Part shown: positions 55,046 through 64,000 of the stretch, piece by piece
Layout: every line of letters begins with the position of its first letter
How positions within the stretch are numbered: position 1 is the stretch's first letter
NCBI GenBank assembly: GCA_015485495.1
Contig: WFTL01000169.1
Coordinates: 1-64,000, forward strand
Direction of reading: 5' to 3'
Source of the DNA: Planctomycetaceae bacterium
Lineage (GTDB): Bacteria; Planctomycetota; Planctomycetia; Planctomycetales; Planctomycetaceae
DNA length: 64,000 nucleotides
Translations under genes and position numbers: made by a program
Notes under the pieces: generated by a model
What the model was told of the DNA's origin: nothing
What the model saw: the letters and a program-made list of their open reading frames with translations, nothing else
The model's database searches: none

Positions 55046-55690
55046 TCACGGTTTCCGGCTCCCGCCGATTTCCGGTTCAGCCGGCCCTGGCGGCCGTCCG
55101 TTCAGATGTGTCCGCAGCCGTTGAAGCTGATCCGCCATCGGTTCCTGACGCGTCTGCAGATCTTCCCGAAGGGCCGGTTCCACCCGGATCCATCCAAACC
55201 GCGGACCGGGCTGCTGCATCAGGCCGGTCAGTTCTTCTTGCCATGATGTCCGGCCGTCCAGGGCGGCGACAGCCGGAAATCCGGCCGCCCGGGCCAGTTC
55301 CGCGAAATCGACGTTCAAAGAACTGGCCGCCGTATTCTGGCCGCCCGTGATGTCATAGCAGTTGTTGTCGAGCAGAATCACGGTCAGGCCCCGGGCACCG
55401 GCAGCGACCACTGAGACAAGACACCCCAGATTCATCAGAAGCGAACCGTCTCCGGACAGAGCCAGAACCTGCCGCTGAGGCTGGCTCAGGACGATCCCCA
55501 GAGCCAGGGGGACGCAGCCGCCCATGGTGGACGGATTGAAATGCAGGTCCAGCGGATGACGGGTCAGCAAAGGCCACACGCGGGACGACCCCTGGTTGGT
55601 GACGACCACATCCGTTTCACCCCGCAGGTCCGCCAGAACCTGGAGAACATCTCGCAGAGGAATCGCCGCGGCTGAATCACACACTGCCAT
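55046..55690 (-). CDS. TPP-binding subunit (C-terminal domain) of split 2-oxoacid decarboxylase-like enzyme
   Basis: This is a 214-residue protein starting MAVCDSAAAIPLRD with GGAG eight bases upstream, just after the stop of its partner. The TPP site motif is LALSGDGSLLMNLGCLVSV, continuing to VILLDNNCYDITGGQ (GDG-x(24-27)-N type). It resembles the beta subunits of sulfopyruvate or phosphonopyruvate decarboxylase (ComE-like). The acidic N-terminal domain comes from the neighbouring 159-residue gene. The 2-oxoacid substrate cannot be fixed. The C-terminus is Pro/Gly-rich. Confidence 0.8.
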   Translation of the reverse strand: MAVCDSAAAIPLRDVLQVLADLRGETDVVVTNQGSSRVWPLLTRHPLDLHFNPSTMGGCVPLALGIVLSQPQRQVLALSGDGSLLMNLGCLVSVVAAGARGLTVILLDNNCYDITGGQNTAASSLNVDFAELARAAGFPAVAALDGRTSWQEELTGLMQQPGPRFGWIRVEPALREDLQTRQEPMADQLQRLRTHLNGRPPGPAEPEIGGSRKP

Positions 55691-55695
55691 CAGAA

Positions 55696-56175
55696 TCACT
55701 CCGCCAGAAGAATGAAACCGGCCCGATGTTCGTTCCGACACTGCGTCAGATGACTTCGCAGCAACGGCCGGTCATCCGGACAAGCAATGAGCCGCCAGTC
55801 GAGCTGCCATGCGTCGAGAATCGGTTCGGCGAACCGGCGGGCCGTGTCGGTCGAATGCGGGGTGAGCCAGTTGCGGGCTCCAATCAGCGCTGCGACAGGC
55901 ATGTTCAGATCGTAAACCACGTTCCGCAGGGCATCGCCGGATTCGTACAGCCCGGTCGTCTGCATCATGACCAGTGGCCGGCGGCCGCCCAGCATGAGTC
56001 CGGCGGCCAGCGGCCAGGCCTCCCCCTCACGACACACCCGCAGCAGCGACAGACCCTTCTCGGATTCCAGAGCCGATTCCCAGCGGCCCATGTCCGTGTC
56101 GGGAATCCAGATCACATCCGTGATTCCCAGTGCTGTCAGTTCTGCCGCAATCTGATCACCGGTGAAAATCTGCAT
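55696..56175 (-). CDS. PYR-domain subunit of split TPP decarboxylase-like enzyme
   Basis: This is a 159-residue protein, MQIFTGDQIAAELTALGITDV, resembling the N-terminal (pyrimidine-binding) domain of TPP enzymes and the alpha subunit ComD of sulfopyruvate decarboxylase. VIWIPDTDMGRWESALES, LLRVCREGEAWPLAAGLMLGG (the activating Glu of CREGEA) and MMQTTGLYESGDAL are conserved. Its start immediately follows the vWA gene's stop, and its stop is five bases before the next subunit. The two chains would assemble one active site at their interface. Confidence 0.82.
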   Translation of the reverse strand: MQIFTGDQIAAELTALGITDVIWIPDTDMGRWESALESEKGLSLLRVCREGEAWPLAAGLMLGGRRPLVMMQTTGLYESGDALRNVVYDLNMPVAALIGARNWLTPHSTDTARRFAEPILDAWQLDWRLIACPDDRPLLRSHLTQCRNEHRAGFILLAE

Positions 56176-58422
56176 TCAGACAAGTCCGCTTTTCTTCCGC
56201 AGTGCCCATTCGGCTGTCAGCAGTCCGCTGAACAGCAGAAGGATATACCAGTTATCCCACAGGTTCACGCGCGTCGATCGTTCCATCTGAAGCCCCGGCA
56301 TGCCTCCGACCGCCCAGTTCTCAAGACGTTCCAGAAGCTGCTCCGGAGTCAGACTGTCCCCGCCGCTGTGCCAGGCGAGATTCTTCATCATTTCCGGATC
56401 GGCCGACGGATTGTCCAGTTCCGGATCGCGGGCATTGACCAGAAACCGCGTCATCGTCTGGTGCCGCTGCCCCTGAAACGCCGCTTCCATGCGGACCCAG
56501 TAGTCGCCGGCCAGCTGAGTATCGGTGAACTCGGCCGTGAAATGGTCTCCGTCGCGACTGCCTTCCACCGTCCGGGCCGTGCCGTCGGGCCCCGTGATGG
56601 TCAGCCGAAAGTCCGCATCAGTCACCGGCTGTCCGCTGTCGTCGCGGGCTCCGAATCGCAGCTCCACCGGACGTCCCGAAGTGGTATCCCGCGGCGACGC
56701 TTCCAGCCAGACAGGGCCGTCGGTGTCCTGGTCCTTGCGAGTGATCCACAGGATCACCTGCCGCCAGAACCGTCCGGCGATCTCACGCCCGTTGGCGGCC
56801 TGAACCGCCCAGTGCCAGGTGGTGTCGCCGGCAAAGGCCATCACGCGTGAACGACCGGTGTCCTGAGCCACAAGAAGCGGTGTCCCTTCCGGGGTTTCCG
56901 CCAGAACCTGAGCCAGGGACGCTTCTTTGCGCAGCTGCAGTCTGGTGGCTCCTCCCAGTGGCGGCAGTTCTTCCCAGCGCTGCCGGTTGACTTCAGGAGG
57001 AGCGATCTGCATGACAGAATGCCGCAGTCCCTGAGCCGTTGGCAGCATGCGGACCTCACCGGTCAGCTGTTCCACGGTCGCTTCCACGTCAACGGGAAGC
57101 AGCCTGGAAATGCTGTGCTTCTGATACCCTCCGGCCCCGTAATTGCTGCTGCCGCCGATCATCATCAGTCCGGCGCCAAAACGGCAGCACTGTTCGATCT
57201 TCTTCAGACGATCCGCCCCGAACACCTCGGCTGGAACATCTCCAATCAGATAGGCGTCGACCTGTCCGGGTGTGAACCACGATTCGTCAAAACGATTGCG
57301 GTCCTGGAAGCGTCCTGTGAACAGAGGCTGAAAATCGAGCTGCACCCGATCGCTGACCGTGATGCTGCGAAGGAATTTCACTTCCGGACGGAGCCGATCG
57401 AAATAGACGACACGAATTCCGCCCTGGCGCACGCGAATGATGGTTTCCACACGATTGTTGGTCGGCCGCGCTTCGTCTTCCAGAACATCGACGTGAACGG
57501 CCACCTTCCAGTCGCCCGGTCGCGGCGGCACGAAACTCAGATCCACCAGCTGATCGAAGTTGTCGCTGTCGGCCGTGATGTCCACCTGCGACCGATTGCG
57601 GGAATCCGGAGGAACCGGCTGCATGGTTCCGGAGGCATCCTGCCGTTCTCGCGGAGCTTCCAGAAACACGCGCACCCGAAGCTGCCGACCCGCGGCCCCC
57701 ACGGCCTTCAGGCGCACCGACAAAGGAACTTCATTGCGGACAAACACATCCGGCGGAACATCCAGTTCTGTCACGGCGGCATCCACGCCCGCTGATGCAA
57801 CGCTGCTGCTGCCGAAAACCGTTGTGTAGACAGGAACGTTGTCCCGTCCCAGACGGCGGGCCAGAGGCACCGGGTCCCGGGCATCACGGCCCACAGCCGC
57901 CTGGCGGCCGTCGCCCAGCAGTATGACGACCGCCTGACCGGCACCGCCGATGTCATCCAGCACTCCCTCCAGCGCATTCGCAATCGATGTGACGGCACCA
58001 TCCGGCTGCGGCGGTTCATCCGATGGCACCTGAAGGGTGTCGGAATACACTCGGTAACGAATGTCGACGGCATCCCGCAGCCGCTCCAGAGAACGCTGCG
58101 CCTGGCTGAGCACCTTCTGCTGGTGTTCGAAACGCGACAGTCCGCTCACGGCGTCTCTGGTCCGCATGCTGCGGCTGACATCGGAAAGAACATAGATGAC
58201 CGAATCGCTGCGGTCTTCATGTGTCAGCCGGACAGACGGACGCAGCATGAGCAGCATGAGAAGAGCCGTCACGGCCAGACGCAGACCGGTCAGCAGACGC
58301 CGCCGCCGCTGCGGCAGATGACGAATCTGTCCGCGATATCCGGCCAGCAGCACACTGACCAGCCCCGCACAGCACAGGACGACAGCAGGCCAGGACCAGA
58401 CAGGATCAACACTGATGTTCAT
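56176..58422 (-). CDS. vWA-domain membrane protein with glutamine-amidotransferase-like region
   Basis: This is a 748-residue protein. Two hydrophobic helices lie at the N-terminus ([35 protein letters not shown]). The vWA core has a MIDAS motif, [14 protein letters not shown] (D-x-S-x-S), and [14 protein letters not shown] beta-rich part follows, then [21 protein letters not shown] and [18 protein letters not shown], like the GATase1-like domain seen in BatA/BatB-type proteins. A C-terminal helix ([20 protein letters not shown]) closes it. Its ATG overlaps the LctP stop (ATGA). It is probably an envelope-assembly factor of unknown specificity. Confidence 0.82.
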   Translation of the reverse strand: MNISVDPVWSWPAVVLCCAGLVSVLLAGYRGQIRHLPQRRRRLLTGLRLAVTALLMLLMLRPSVRLTHEDRSDSVIYVLSDVSRSMRTRDAVSGLSRFEHQQKVLSQAQRSLERLRDAVDIRYRVYSDTLQVPSDEPPQPDGAVTSIANALEGVLDDIGGAGQAVVILLGDGRQAAVGRDARDPVPLARRLGRDNVPVYTTVFGSSSVASAGVDAAVTELDVPPDVFVRNEVPLSVRLKAVGAAGRQLRVRVFLEAPRERQDASGTMQPVPPDSRNRSQVDITADSDNFDQLVDLSFVPPRPGDWKVAVHVDVLEDEARPTNNRVETIIRVRQGGIRVVYFDRLRPEVKFLRSITVSDRVQLDFQPLFTGRFQDRNRFDESWFTPGQVDAYLIGDVPAEVFGADRLKKIEQCCRFGAGLMMIGGSSNYGAGGYQKHSISRLLPVDVEATVEQLTGEVRMLPTAQGLRHSVMQIAPPEVNRQRWEELPPLGGATRLQLRKEASLAQVLAETPEGTPLLVAQDTGRSRVMAFAGDTTWHWAVQAANGREIAGRFWRQVILWITRKDQDTDGPVWLEASPRDTTSGRPVELRFGARDDSGQPVTDADFRLTITGPDGTARTVEGSRDGDHFTAEFTDTQLAGDYWVRMEAAFQGQRHQTMTRFLVNARDPELDNPSADPEMMKNLAWHSGGDSLTPEQLLERLENWAVGGMPGLQMERSTRVNLWDNWYILLLFSGLLTAEWALRKKSGLV

Positions 58423-60170
58423 GCAGCCACACGGCAGAGAAACAGACCGAGAAGACCGGCAGCCCCCGCATAATACAGAAATACGAGCACTGTGCGCCGA
58501 ATGACCAGTCCTTCCTGACCGACCAGGCCGACCACGGCCAGAGCGGCCACCACGTTGTGAACACAGATCGTGTTTCCTGCCGCTCCGCCGACCGCCTGAA
58601 GCGCCACCACCCAGAACGGATCCGTACCGATCTGCTGTCCCACTTCGAACTGAAGCGGGGCCAGCATCATGTTGCTCAGCGTGTTGCTGCCGGCAATGAA
58701 AGCTCCCAGTCCTCCCACAGCCGGTGCGACAGCCGGCCAGGCCGATCCGATCGCTTCGGAAAGTGCCTTCGCCAGCACGACAGGCATCGTGTCCAGCCCC
58801 GCTGCCCCGTCGGCCGAACCGGTGAAGATGCGCACCATGGGCACAGCGAAAATGAGAGCCGTCGATGCCTGAAGTGTGGTGGCCGCTGCCTCCCGGACCG
58901 CCCGCTGAAGCTGCCCCGCCTGCATGCGGTGCAGCACAGCCGTCATCCCGCAGACAGCGAGAAACGCGGCCGCCGGGGAGGCCAGCAGCGCGTGACGGAT
59001 ACTGACGGATGTGCCAAAGAGCCCGGCCAGATGAATGGTGACCGACTCATGACGCAGCCACGCAGCGATCGGAAGCGCAGGCAGCCGGGACAGCAGCAGC
59101 ACGCCCGCCAGAAGCACGTAGGGCACACAGGCCAGAAACAGTCCCGGACGGTTCTTCGGTGGTGAATCGCGGTGCTCCGCCGGTGATTCCTGCAGATCTT
59201 CCGATGCGCCGCCGGATTCTTCAGCAGCCGCGGAACCCGATTCCTGACCGGCCTGCTGTCCACACCCGTCCTGGACCGGAAATGTCCAGGGCCGGCCCGC
59301 CGGAATGCAGATGCCTTTTCGTGCAGCCGTGACGACGATCGCCAGCCCCGCCATGCTGCCCAGCAGAGACGGAAATTCGGGGCCCAGGAAACGCGCGGCC
59401 GCCACATAGGGGATCGTCATGGCCAATCCGGCCAGCAGAGCAAAACGCCAAGCCGCCAGTCCATCACGAATGGATCGCCGCTCCCCGAAAAATCGTGTCA
59501 GCAGACAGACCAGAATCAGCGGAATGAACGTTCCGACCGCACCGTGAATCACGGCCACCCGAAAACCGATGTCGGCCAGCAGTTCGGGAGCCGTGGTCGA
59601 CAGCCCCGCCCGCGCCGCGGCTGCTGCCACGGACGATTCCGGCACCAGACCGTCCTGAAGACCCAGACCGCTCGCAACTCCCAGAAGAATGGGTGTCCCC
59701 AGAGCTCCGAATGACACCGGTGTGCTCTGAATGGTCATGCCGCACAGTACGGCGGCCAGAGGCGGAAATCGCAGTGTGATCAGCAGCGGGACAGCCACAG
59801 CAGCGGGCGTTCCGAAACCGGCAGACCCCTCGATGAACGATCCGAACAGCCAGGCCACAATGATCGCCTGCACCCGCTGGTCTTCTGTGATGCGAGTGAA
59901 ACCGGATCGAATCGTTTCCACTGCTCCACTCTGCTGCAGACAGTTCAGCAGCAGAATCGCTCCGAATATGATCAGCAGCAGCTCGCAGGCAATGCCGACG
60001 CCCTGCAGCCCGAAAGCCGCGATCTGAACCGGATGGAGCTGCCAGGCCTGCCAGGCGACCAGGGCCACCGTCAGCAGGGCCAGCGGCATGGCCCGACTGG
60101 CCGGAACACGCAGCAGCACGATCAGGACGGCAGTCACCAGAAGCGGCAGCGCGGCCAGAAAGGGAAACAT
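58419..60170 (-). CDS. LctP-family organic acid permease
   Basis: This is a 583-residue protein from ATG at 60170 ([11 protein letters not shown]); the track start is a TTG nine bases earlier. It has about 12-14 hydrophobic helices. Family signatures are [56 protein letters not shown] and [19 protein letters not shown]. LctP transporters take up lactate, glycolate or related 2-hydroxyacids. A hydrophilic loop rich in Glu/Ser (about 45 residues, from [13 protein letters not shown]) interrupts the middle. It starts the run that includes the split TPP enzyme, so a hydroxy- or oxo-acid is a fair guess for the substrate. Confidence 0.92.
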   Translation of the reverse strand: MFPFLAALPLLVTAVLIVLLRVPASRAMPLALLTVALVAWQAWQLHPVQIAAFGLQGVGIACELLLIIFGAILLLNCLQQSGAVETIRSGFTRITEDQRVQAIIVAWLFGSFIEGSAGFGTPAAVAVPLLITLRFPPLAAVLCGMTIQSTPVSFGALGTPILLGVASGLGLQDGLVPESSVAAAAARAGLSTTAPELLADIGFRVAVIHGAVGTFIPLILVCLLTRFFGERRSIRDGLAAWRFALLAGLAMTIPYVAAARFLGPEFPSLLGSMAGLAIVVTAARKGICIPAGRPWTFPVQDGCGQQAGQESGSAAAEESGGASEDLQESPAEHRDSPPKNRPGLFLACVPYVLLAGVLLLSRLPALPIAAWLRHESVTIHLAGLFGTSVSIRHALLASPAAAFLAVCGMTAVLHRMQAGQLQRAVREAAATTLQASTALIFAVPMVRIFTGSADGAAGLDTMPVVLAKALSEAIGSAWPAVAPAVGGLGAFIAGSNTLSNMMLAPLQFEVGQQIGTDPFWVVALQAVGGAAGNTICVHNVVAALAVVGLVGQEGLVIRRTVLVFLYYAGAAGLLGLFLCRVAA

Positions 60171-60260
60171 GAAAACCAATGTCCTGACTGAAAGAGAACA
60201 ACGCCGATGGGAGCCGTCCCTGCCCGCACTGTCTGCCTCCGGAAAAAAATCGGCCCGGCG

Positions 60261-61073
60261 TCAGTTGAGATGCCGGATGCGGATGTTCCGGAACTCCGCG
60301 AACATGGGACGTCCGGCGTGAAGCTGAAGAGCCAGCACACCGCTGCGCAGCGCCCGATCCGGTGAATCGGTGAAGTCCACAATGAGACGATTGTTGAGAT
60401 AATGGCGGATGTGGGTGCCTTCCGCACGAATGACCACGTCGTTCCAGTCGTTCAGTCGAAACAGCCGACGAAACTCGTCCGCTGTGATCAGGACCGTCCC
60501 GTCTGTTTCCAGGTGATCATCCACCCAGCACCCTTTCTGACCGACCAGAATGATGCGTTTCCGGTTTCCCGTCAGACCGCCTTCGTCATAAACGAAGCCG
60601 GCCACATTCGGCAGATCCCGTTCATTGCGGATTTCGTGTTGATAACCGCGCACCACCCAGTTGTTGCGGGCCTGTTCCGCGGGGATGCGAACGGATCGGT
60701 ACTGAATCCCCGAATTGTTCGTGTCGCTGCAGCGAAACGACAGCCGCAGTTCGAAATCGTTCGTTTCTCCTCCCTGCCAGATGAGAAACGTGTTGCCCCG
60801 GGCGCGAAGTTCTTCTGTGGTTTCCCCGTGAATCACGCCGTCGCGAACGCTCCACAGCCGCGGATCGCCGTCCCAGCCGCTCAGATCCCGCTCGTTGAAA
60901 ATCGGCGTCATCCGGCCTTCCGGAGGAGCCGTGATCACGACCGATCCGCCCGGATCGGCGGCCACCGCATTCGAAGCCATGATCGGCAGACAGCACAGAA
61001 CCGCCCACATGCCGACCACGCTTCGGATCCACGGCCGATACGTCACAGACAGCAGATGCCAGCAGAACACCAT
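60261..61073 (-). CDS. DUF1080 (3-keto-disaccharide hydrolase-like) exported protein
   Basis: This is a 270-residue protein from ATG MVFCWHLLSVTYRP with AAAGGA upstream. A signal-like hydrophobic stretch (GMWAVLCCLPIMASNAVAA) is followed by the DUF1080 jellyroll: IFNERDLSGWDGDPRLWSVRD, GVIHGETTEE, NTFLIWQGGETNDFELRLSF, NSGIQYRSVRIP and DWNDVVIRAEGTHIRHYLNN. The fold resembles concanavalin-type lectins and glycan hydrolases. DUF1080 proteins are abundant in planctomycetes and some hydrolyse 3-keto-glycosides (from literature on the family). It precedes the LctP permease by 90 bp on the same strand. Confidence 0.88.
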   Translation of the reverse strand: MVFCWHLLSVTYRPWIRSVVGMWAVLCCLPIMASNAVAADPGGSVVITAPPEGRMTPIFNERDLSGWDGDPRLWSVRDGVIHGETTEELRARGNTFLIWQGGETNDFELRLSFRCSDTNNSGIQYRSVRIPAEQARNNWVVRGYQHEIRNERDLPNVAGFVYDEGGLTGNRKRIILVGQKGCWVDDHLETDGTVLITADEFRRLFRLNDWNDVVIRAEGTHIRHYLNNRLIVDFTDSPDRALRSGVLALQLHAGRPMFAEFRNIRIRHLN

Positions 61074-61594
61074 CTCATCCTTTCTGAAATCTGAAAACAC
61101 GGCCCGACAGCCTGTTCTTCAGAACTCAGGCAGTTCGGATTCCGAAACCGGTTCCACGCAGCGAAGTGAATTCCTTCGGAAAGAAGACTCAGCCCCGCAG
61201 CGCCAACCTGTCAGATCACAGGATGGTAAGCAGCAGCCCTTCGGGAAACCACTGGCCGCCCGGTTTCGAATGTCCAAAAGAACAGCAGCGGCCGTTCCGG
61301 ATTGTTCGAAATCCGACATGTCTGCATTGCATCGAACAGGACGCGGCCCACGGCGGATTTTCCCGGATGCGGTCCCTGGACAGAAGGATGACTGAAGAAT
61401 TCCGGATCCATCCGACAGCAAAAGCGGCCTCTGGAATTCATTCCCCGACAGGCACTGTCTACACTGCCGCCTCTTTCGGAACTGCGGCGGACGGTGGACG
61501 CTGAGATTGCCGTCGGTCGGGCAGCCGATTTTCCGGAACGCTGCGGGCGGTGACCGGTCGCAGCGCAATCTCCCCCTTTTTTCACCAGCTCCGC
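61074..61594. other. Divergent intergenic region, 521 bp
   Basis: This lies between the DUF1080 gene and the second DegT gene. Overlapping ORFs here are shadows, including the end of a 905-residue antisense ORF. No tRNA, repeat or clear terminator is visible. Confidence 0.45.
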
Positions 61595-62797
61595 ATGACT
61601 GATTCGCTGACTGCCTGTGACATCCGGTGGCCTGCCTGGCCCGTTTTCGATCAGACCGAAGAAACGGCTCTGCTGGACGTTCTCCGGTCGGGAAAATGGT
61701 GGTTCGGAGAACGCGTCCGCCGATTCGAAGCCGAATATGCCGCGTTCCAGGGATCCCGCTACGCGGTCACCTGCACCAACGGCACGACGGCTCTGGAAAT
61801 GGCTCTGCGGGCTCTGGGTGTTGTCGAAGGCGATGAAGTCATCGTCCCCTGCTACAGCTTCATCGCCACCGCCAGTGCGGTGGTGACCGTGGGAGCCGTC
61901 CCGGTGTTCGCGGATATCTGCCCGGACTCCCTGTGCATCGACCCGGACGACGTGGAACGCAAAATCACGGACCGGACGAAGGCCGTGATCCCCGTCCACG
62001 TGGCCGGTCTCATCGCTGACATGGACCGCCTGCAGAAGATTGCCGAAGCACATGATCTGGTTCTGCTGGAAGATGCAGCGCACGCCTGGGGCAGCCAGCT
62101 GGACGGCCGCGGCGCCGGCACGCTCAGCCGGGCCGGAACGTTCAGCTTTCAGGAAACCAAGAACATCACGGCGGGTGAAGGCGGCATTCTCGTCACCGAC
62201 AGCGAAGAACTGGCGGATCTGTGCCGCAGTTTTACGCACTGCGGACGAGCGAAACGTTCGCAGTGGTACGACCACGACTACCTGGGCAGCAATCTGAGAA
62301 TGACAGAATTTCAGGCGGCCATCCTGAGCTGCCAGCTGGCCAGACTGAGCGACCAGATCGCCGTACGGGACGCCAATGCCGCTCGAATCAGCCACATCCT
62401 TTCCGGGCTGGACCTGATTCTTCCTCCGCCTGCTCCGCGAATGACCCGACGCAGCTGGCACATTTATATTTTTCGTCTGGGGCCGGAACGAGAACCGGTG
62501 CGGGATCGCATCGTGGAACGACTGAATCAGGCCGGTGTTCCGGTTCTGGCCGGCTGGTATCGGCCGCTGTACCGCAACGTCGTGTTTCAGCGTGCCCACC
62601 AGGGACCGCCCCACGGCATCCGTTCTCCTCTGGCCGCACGAGGTGTCGATTACCGGACGACCGACTGTCCGGTCTGCGAACAGGTCTGTCGGGATGCCGT
62701 GTGGATTCCGCAGAATGTGCTGCTGGCGGATTCCGGCGATGTGGAACGGGCGGCCCGCATCATTCGCACCGTGATCGAACAGGAAAGCGGCAGATAA
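61595..62797 (+). CDS. DegT/DnrJ/EryC1/StrS-family PLP aminotransferase (second copy)
   Basis: This is a 400-residue protein from the ATG TDSLTACDIRWPAWP; the 15 upstream track codons lack an RBS. Signatures are SGKWWFGERVRRFEAEYA, YAVTCTNGTTALEMALRALG, LVLLEDAAHAWGSQLDG and GTFSFQETKNITAGEGGILV with the PLP Lys in ETK. LGSNLRMTEFQAAIL and YRPLYRN complete the set. It would make an amino-sugar or amino-cyclitol intermediate. Its TAA is immediately followed by the GTG of the GH84 gene, so the two genes are probably coupled. It has the canonical EDAAHA, unlike the first DegT copy. Confidence 0.92.
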   Translation: MTDSLTACDIRWPAWPVFDQTEETALLDVLRSGKWWFGERVRRFEAEYAAFQGSRYAVTCTNGTTALEMALRALGVVEGDEVIVPCYSFIATASAVVTVGAVPVFADICPDSLCIDPDDVERKITDRTKAVIPVHVAGLIADMDRLQKIAEAHDLVLLEDAAHAWGSQLDGRGAGTLSRAGTFSFQETKNITAGEGGILVTDSEELADLCRSFTHCGRAKRSQWYDHDYLGSNLRMTEFQAAILSCQLARLSDQIAVRDANAARISHILSGLDLILPPPAPRMTRRSWHIYIFRLGPEREPVRDRIVERLNQAGVPVLAGWYRPLYRNVVFQRAHQGPPHGIRSPLAARGVDYRTTDCPVCEQVCRDAVWIPQNVLLADSGDVERAARIIRTVIEQESGR

Positions 62798-64000
62798 GTG
62801 GCTGTCACAGAAGATTTTTTCGCCGGCGTCATCGAAGGGTTTTACGGCCGCCCGTGGTCTCAGGAGCAGCGCCGAATCCTGCTGCCCCGGATGGCTTCCT
62901 GGGGACTGAATACGTACTTCTACTGCCCCAAGGACGATCTGAAACATCGGGCCATCTGGCGGCAGCCGTACGATGACCAGGAACTGGCGAGACTGGAGGA
63001 ACTCATACGTCTCTGTGAACACCACGGACTGCGATTCATCTATGGACTCAGTCCCGGACTGGACATCGAATTCTCGCGCCCCGAAGAATCTCAGGCCATT
63101 CTGAACCGCCTGAAACAGCTCATGGATGTCGGTGCCCGGCATTTCGCTCTGCTGTTCGACGATCTTCCCGGACGGCTGTCGGAAGCCGACGAGACAGCCT
63201 TCGATTCTCTGGCCCAGGCTCAGTGCGCGGTCACGCAGACTGTGTTCGAATGGCTGCGGGAAAAGATTCCCGACAGCCGGATGCTTTTCTGTCCGACCCC
63301 TTACTGCGATCGCATGGATCGCTGGAACCTGGGGGGAGCCGGATACCTGGACGACATCGGCCGCTTTCTTCCCCAGGGAATCGACTGCCTGTGGACCGGT
63401 CCGGAAATCGTGTCCCACCGAATCGATGCGGAATCGATCCGGGCCCTGACGAAACGGATCGGCCGGGCTCCGGTCATCTGGGACAACCTGCACGCAAACG
63501 ATTACGACCTGCGCCGCGTCTACTGCGGACCGTACAGCGGCCGACCGGCCGACACGATTCGCAGCGTGGCGGGCATCATGGCCAATGCCAACAACGAATT
63601 CGAACTGAACTACGTGCCGTTCCGCACCATGGCCCGGTGTCTGAACAGCCCCGATGACTACGAACCCCGAGCCGCCTTTGTGGAGGCGATCCGCGAATGG
63701 CATACACACTACGGTTCGGTCCGACGGGAACTGTCGGTGGACGACCTGCAGCTTCTGGCCGACTGTTATTATCTGCCGGCGACCGAAGGCGAGGAAGCTG
63801 TGGAACTGAAGGAGCTGGTTCGACAGCTCCTTCAGACGCCTCCGGACACCTGGAAGGACGGCTGGAAACGTTTTCTCGACTGGCACAGGCGAATCGAATG
63901 CCTCTTCGAAACTCTCACGGAACTGCACGACCGGGAGCTGTTCTATGCGTGGAGTCGCCGGGTGTGGGAACTGAGAGAAGAGATGGATCTCATTCGTGAT
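62798..64000 (+). CDS. GH84 beta-N-acetylglucosaminidase / O-GlcNAcase-like, partial at window end
   Basis: This frame is missing from the track because it runs off the window. It starts at GTG (AVTEDFFAG) directly after the preceding TAA. The first motif is GVIEGFYGRPWSQEQR. The catalytic Asp pair is in FALLFDDLPGRL, and the sugar-binding motif is PVIWDNLHANDYDLRR followed by VYCGPYSGRP. The segment NANNEFELNYVPFRTMA agrees with GH84 proteins and, as I recall, closely matches animal O-GlcNAcase. GH84 hydrolyses GlcNAc from Ser/Thr or other beta-GlcNAc glycosides through substrate-assisted catalysis. No signal peptide is visible, so it probably acts in the cytoplasm. It extends at least 401 codons; the C-terminus is outside the window. 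Confidence 0.9.
   Translation, partial: MAVTEDFFAGVIEGFYGRPWSQEQRRILLPRMASWGLNTYFYCPKDDLKHRAIWRQPYDDQELARLEELIRLCEHHGLRFIYGLSPGLDIEFSRPEESQAILNRLKQLMDVGARHFALLFDDLPGRLSEADETAFDSLAQAQCAVTQTVFEWLREKIPDSRMLFCPTPYCDRMDRWNLGGAGYLDDIGRFLPQGIDCLWTGPEIVSHRIDAESIRALTKRIGRAPVIWDNLHANDYDLRRVYCGPYSGRPADTIRSVAGIMANANNEFELNYVPFRTMARCLNSPDDYEPRAAFVEAIREWHTHYGSVRRELSVDDLQLLADCYYLPATEGEEAVELKELVRQLLQTPPDTWKDGWKRFLDWHRRIECLFETLTELHDRELFYAWSRRVWELREEMDLIRD

Noticed and set aside
61211-63928. 905-residue antisense ORF opposite the DegT and GH84 genes
   Set aside because: It lies entirely across two genes with clear family motifs on the other strand, has Gln/Arg/Gly-rich shadow composition and no recognisable domain. 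GC-rich codons make long antisense ORFs by chance.

Overview
The window is chromosomal DNA of a planctomycete (Planctomycetota, Planctomycetia-like). The evidence is the gene content. There is a PSCyt1/PSCyt2/PSD1 cytochrome giant, a PVC-type heme-binding dehydrogenase with a C-terminal CxxCH, a redoxin/CxxCH/copper-monooxygenase/EF-hand fusion, DUF1080 and DUF3500 proteins, a Minf_1886-family protein, a RicT/PSP1 protein, and a MRLTLRTLLAYLDD-type multidomain membrane protein. The DNA is GC-rich, so most long overlapping ORFs in the track are antisense or frame shadows. I saw no rRNA, tRNA, CRISPR array, prophage or transposase. The only large repeat is a 150-bp inverted repeat at the left edge, which looks like a contig-end foldback or an inverted duplication of a TrmH-family methyltransferase.

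Layout. 0-9 kb (minus strand): truncated SpoU/TrmH rRNA methyltransferase, esterase, CrtI/RetSat-like FAD oxidoreductase, DapA-like aldolase, RND/MMPL exporter and the redoxin-monooxygenase fusion. 9.7-15.2 kb (plus): Tat-exported DUF3500 protein, TIM-barrel epimerase-like protein and the PSCyt/PSD1 protein. 15.3-22.5 kb (minus): a tight seven-gene operon led by a TPR plus GT41 (O-GlcNAc-transferase-like) protein. It is followed by a small unknown protein, a DegT aminotransferase, a sulfotransferase, a TylF-like O-methyltransferase, a second SAM methyltransferase and an SGNH hydrolase, so it reads as a glycan or protein-glycosylation and decoration cassette. 22.8-29.8 kb: housekeeping genes queA, glyS-type glycyl-tRNA synthetase, a MSOX/SolA-like flavoenzyme, dcd, clpX and a small membrane protein. 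30.4-36 kb: BNR sialidase-family protein, PVC heme protein and a release-factor-like protein. 36-40 kb: TgpA-type transglutaminase and DUF58 pair. 40.3-42.3 kb: exported protein with a C-terminal MIP18/DUF59-like domain. 42.3-48.2 kb (minus): Gfo/Idh oxidoreductase, GspE/PilB-like ATPase, STAS membrane protein and the large membrane protein. 48.4-49.8 kb (plus): RicT-like and Minf_1886 proteins. 49.9-52.9 kb: acyl-CoA mutase large subunit, B12 subunit and MeaB in a coupled operon. 53-61.1 kb (minus): DUF1080 protein, LctP permease, vWA membrane protein, split TPP decarboxylase and a secreted alpha/alpha-barrel-like protein. 61.6-64 kb (plus): a second DegT aminotransferase abutting a GH84 hexosaminidase that runs off the window.

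How they work together. The most interesting pairing is a bacterial GT41 enzyme with a surrounding sugar-decoration operon, and, 40 kb away, a GH84 enzyme whose substrate-binding motif reads like the animal O-GlcNAcase. Together they suggest a possible O-GlcNAc-type modification cycle in this organism. This is inference from sequence and context. No search could be run, and family assignments rest on motifs recognised by eye.
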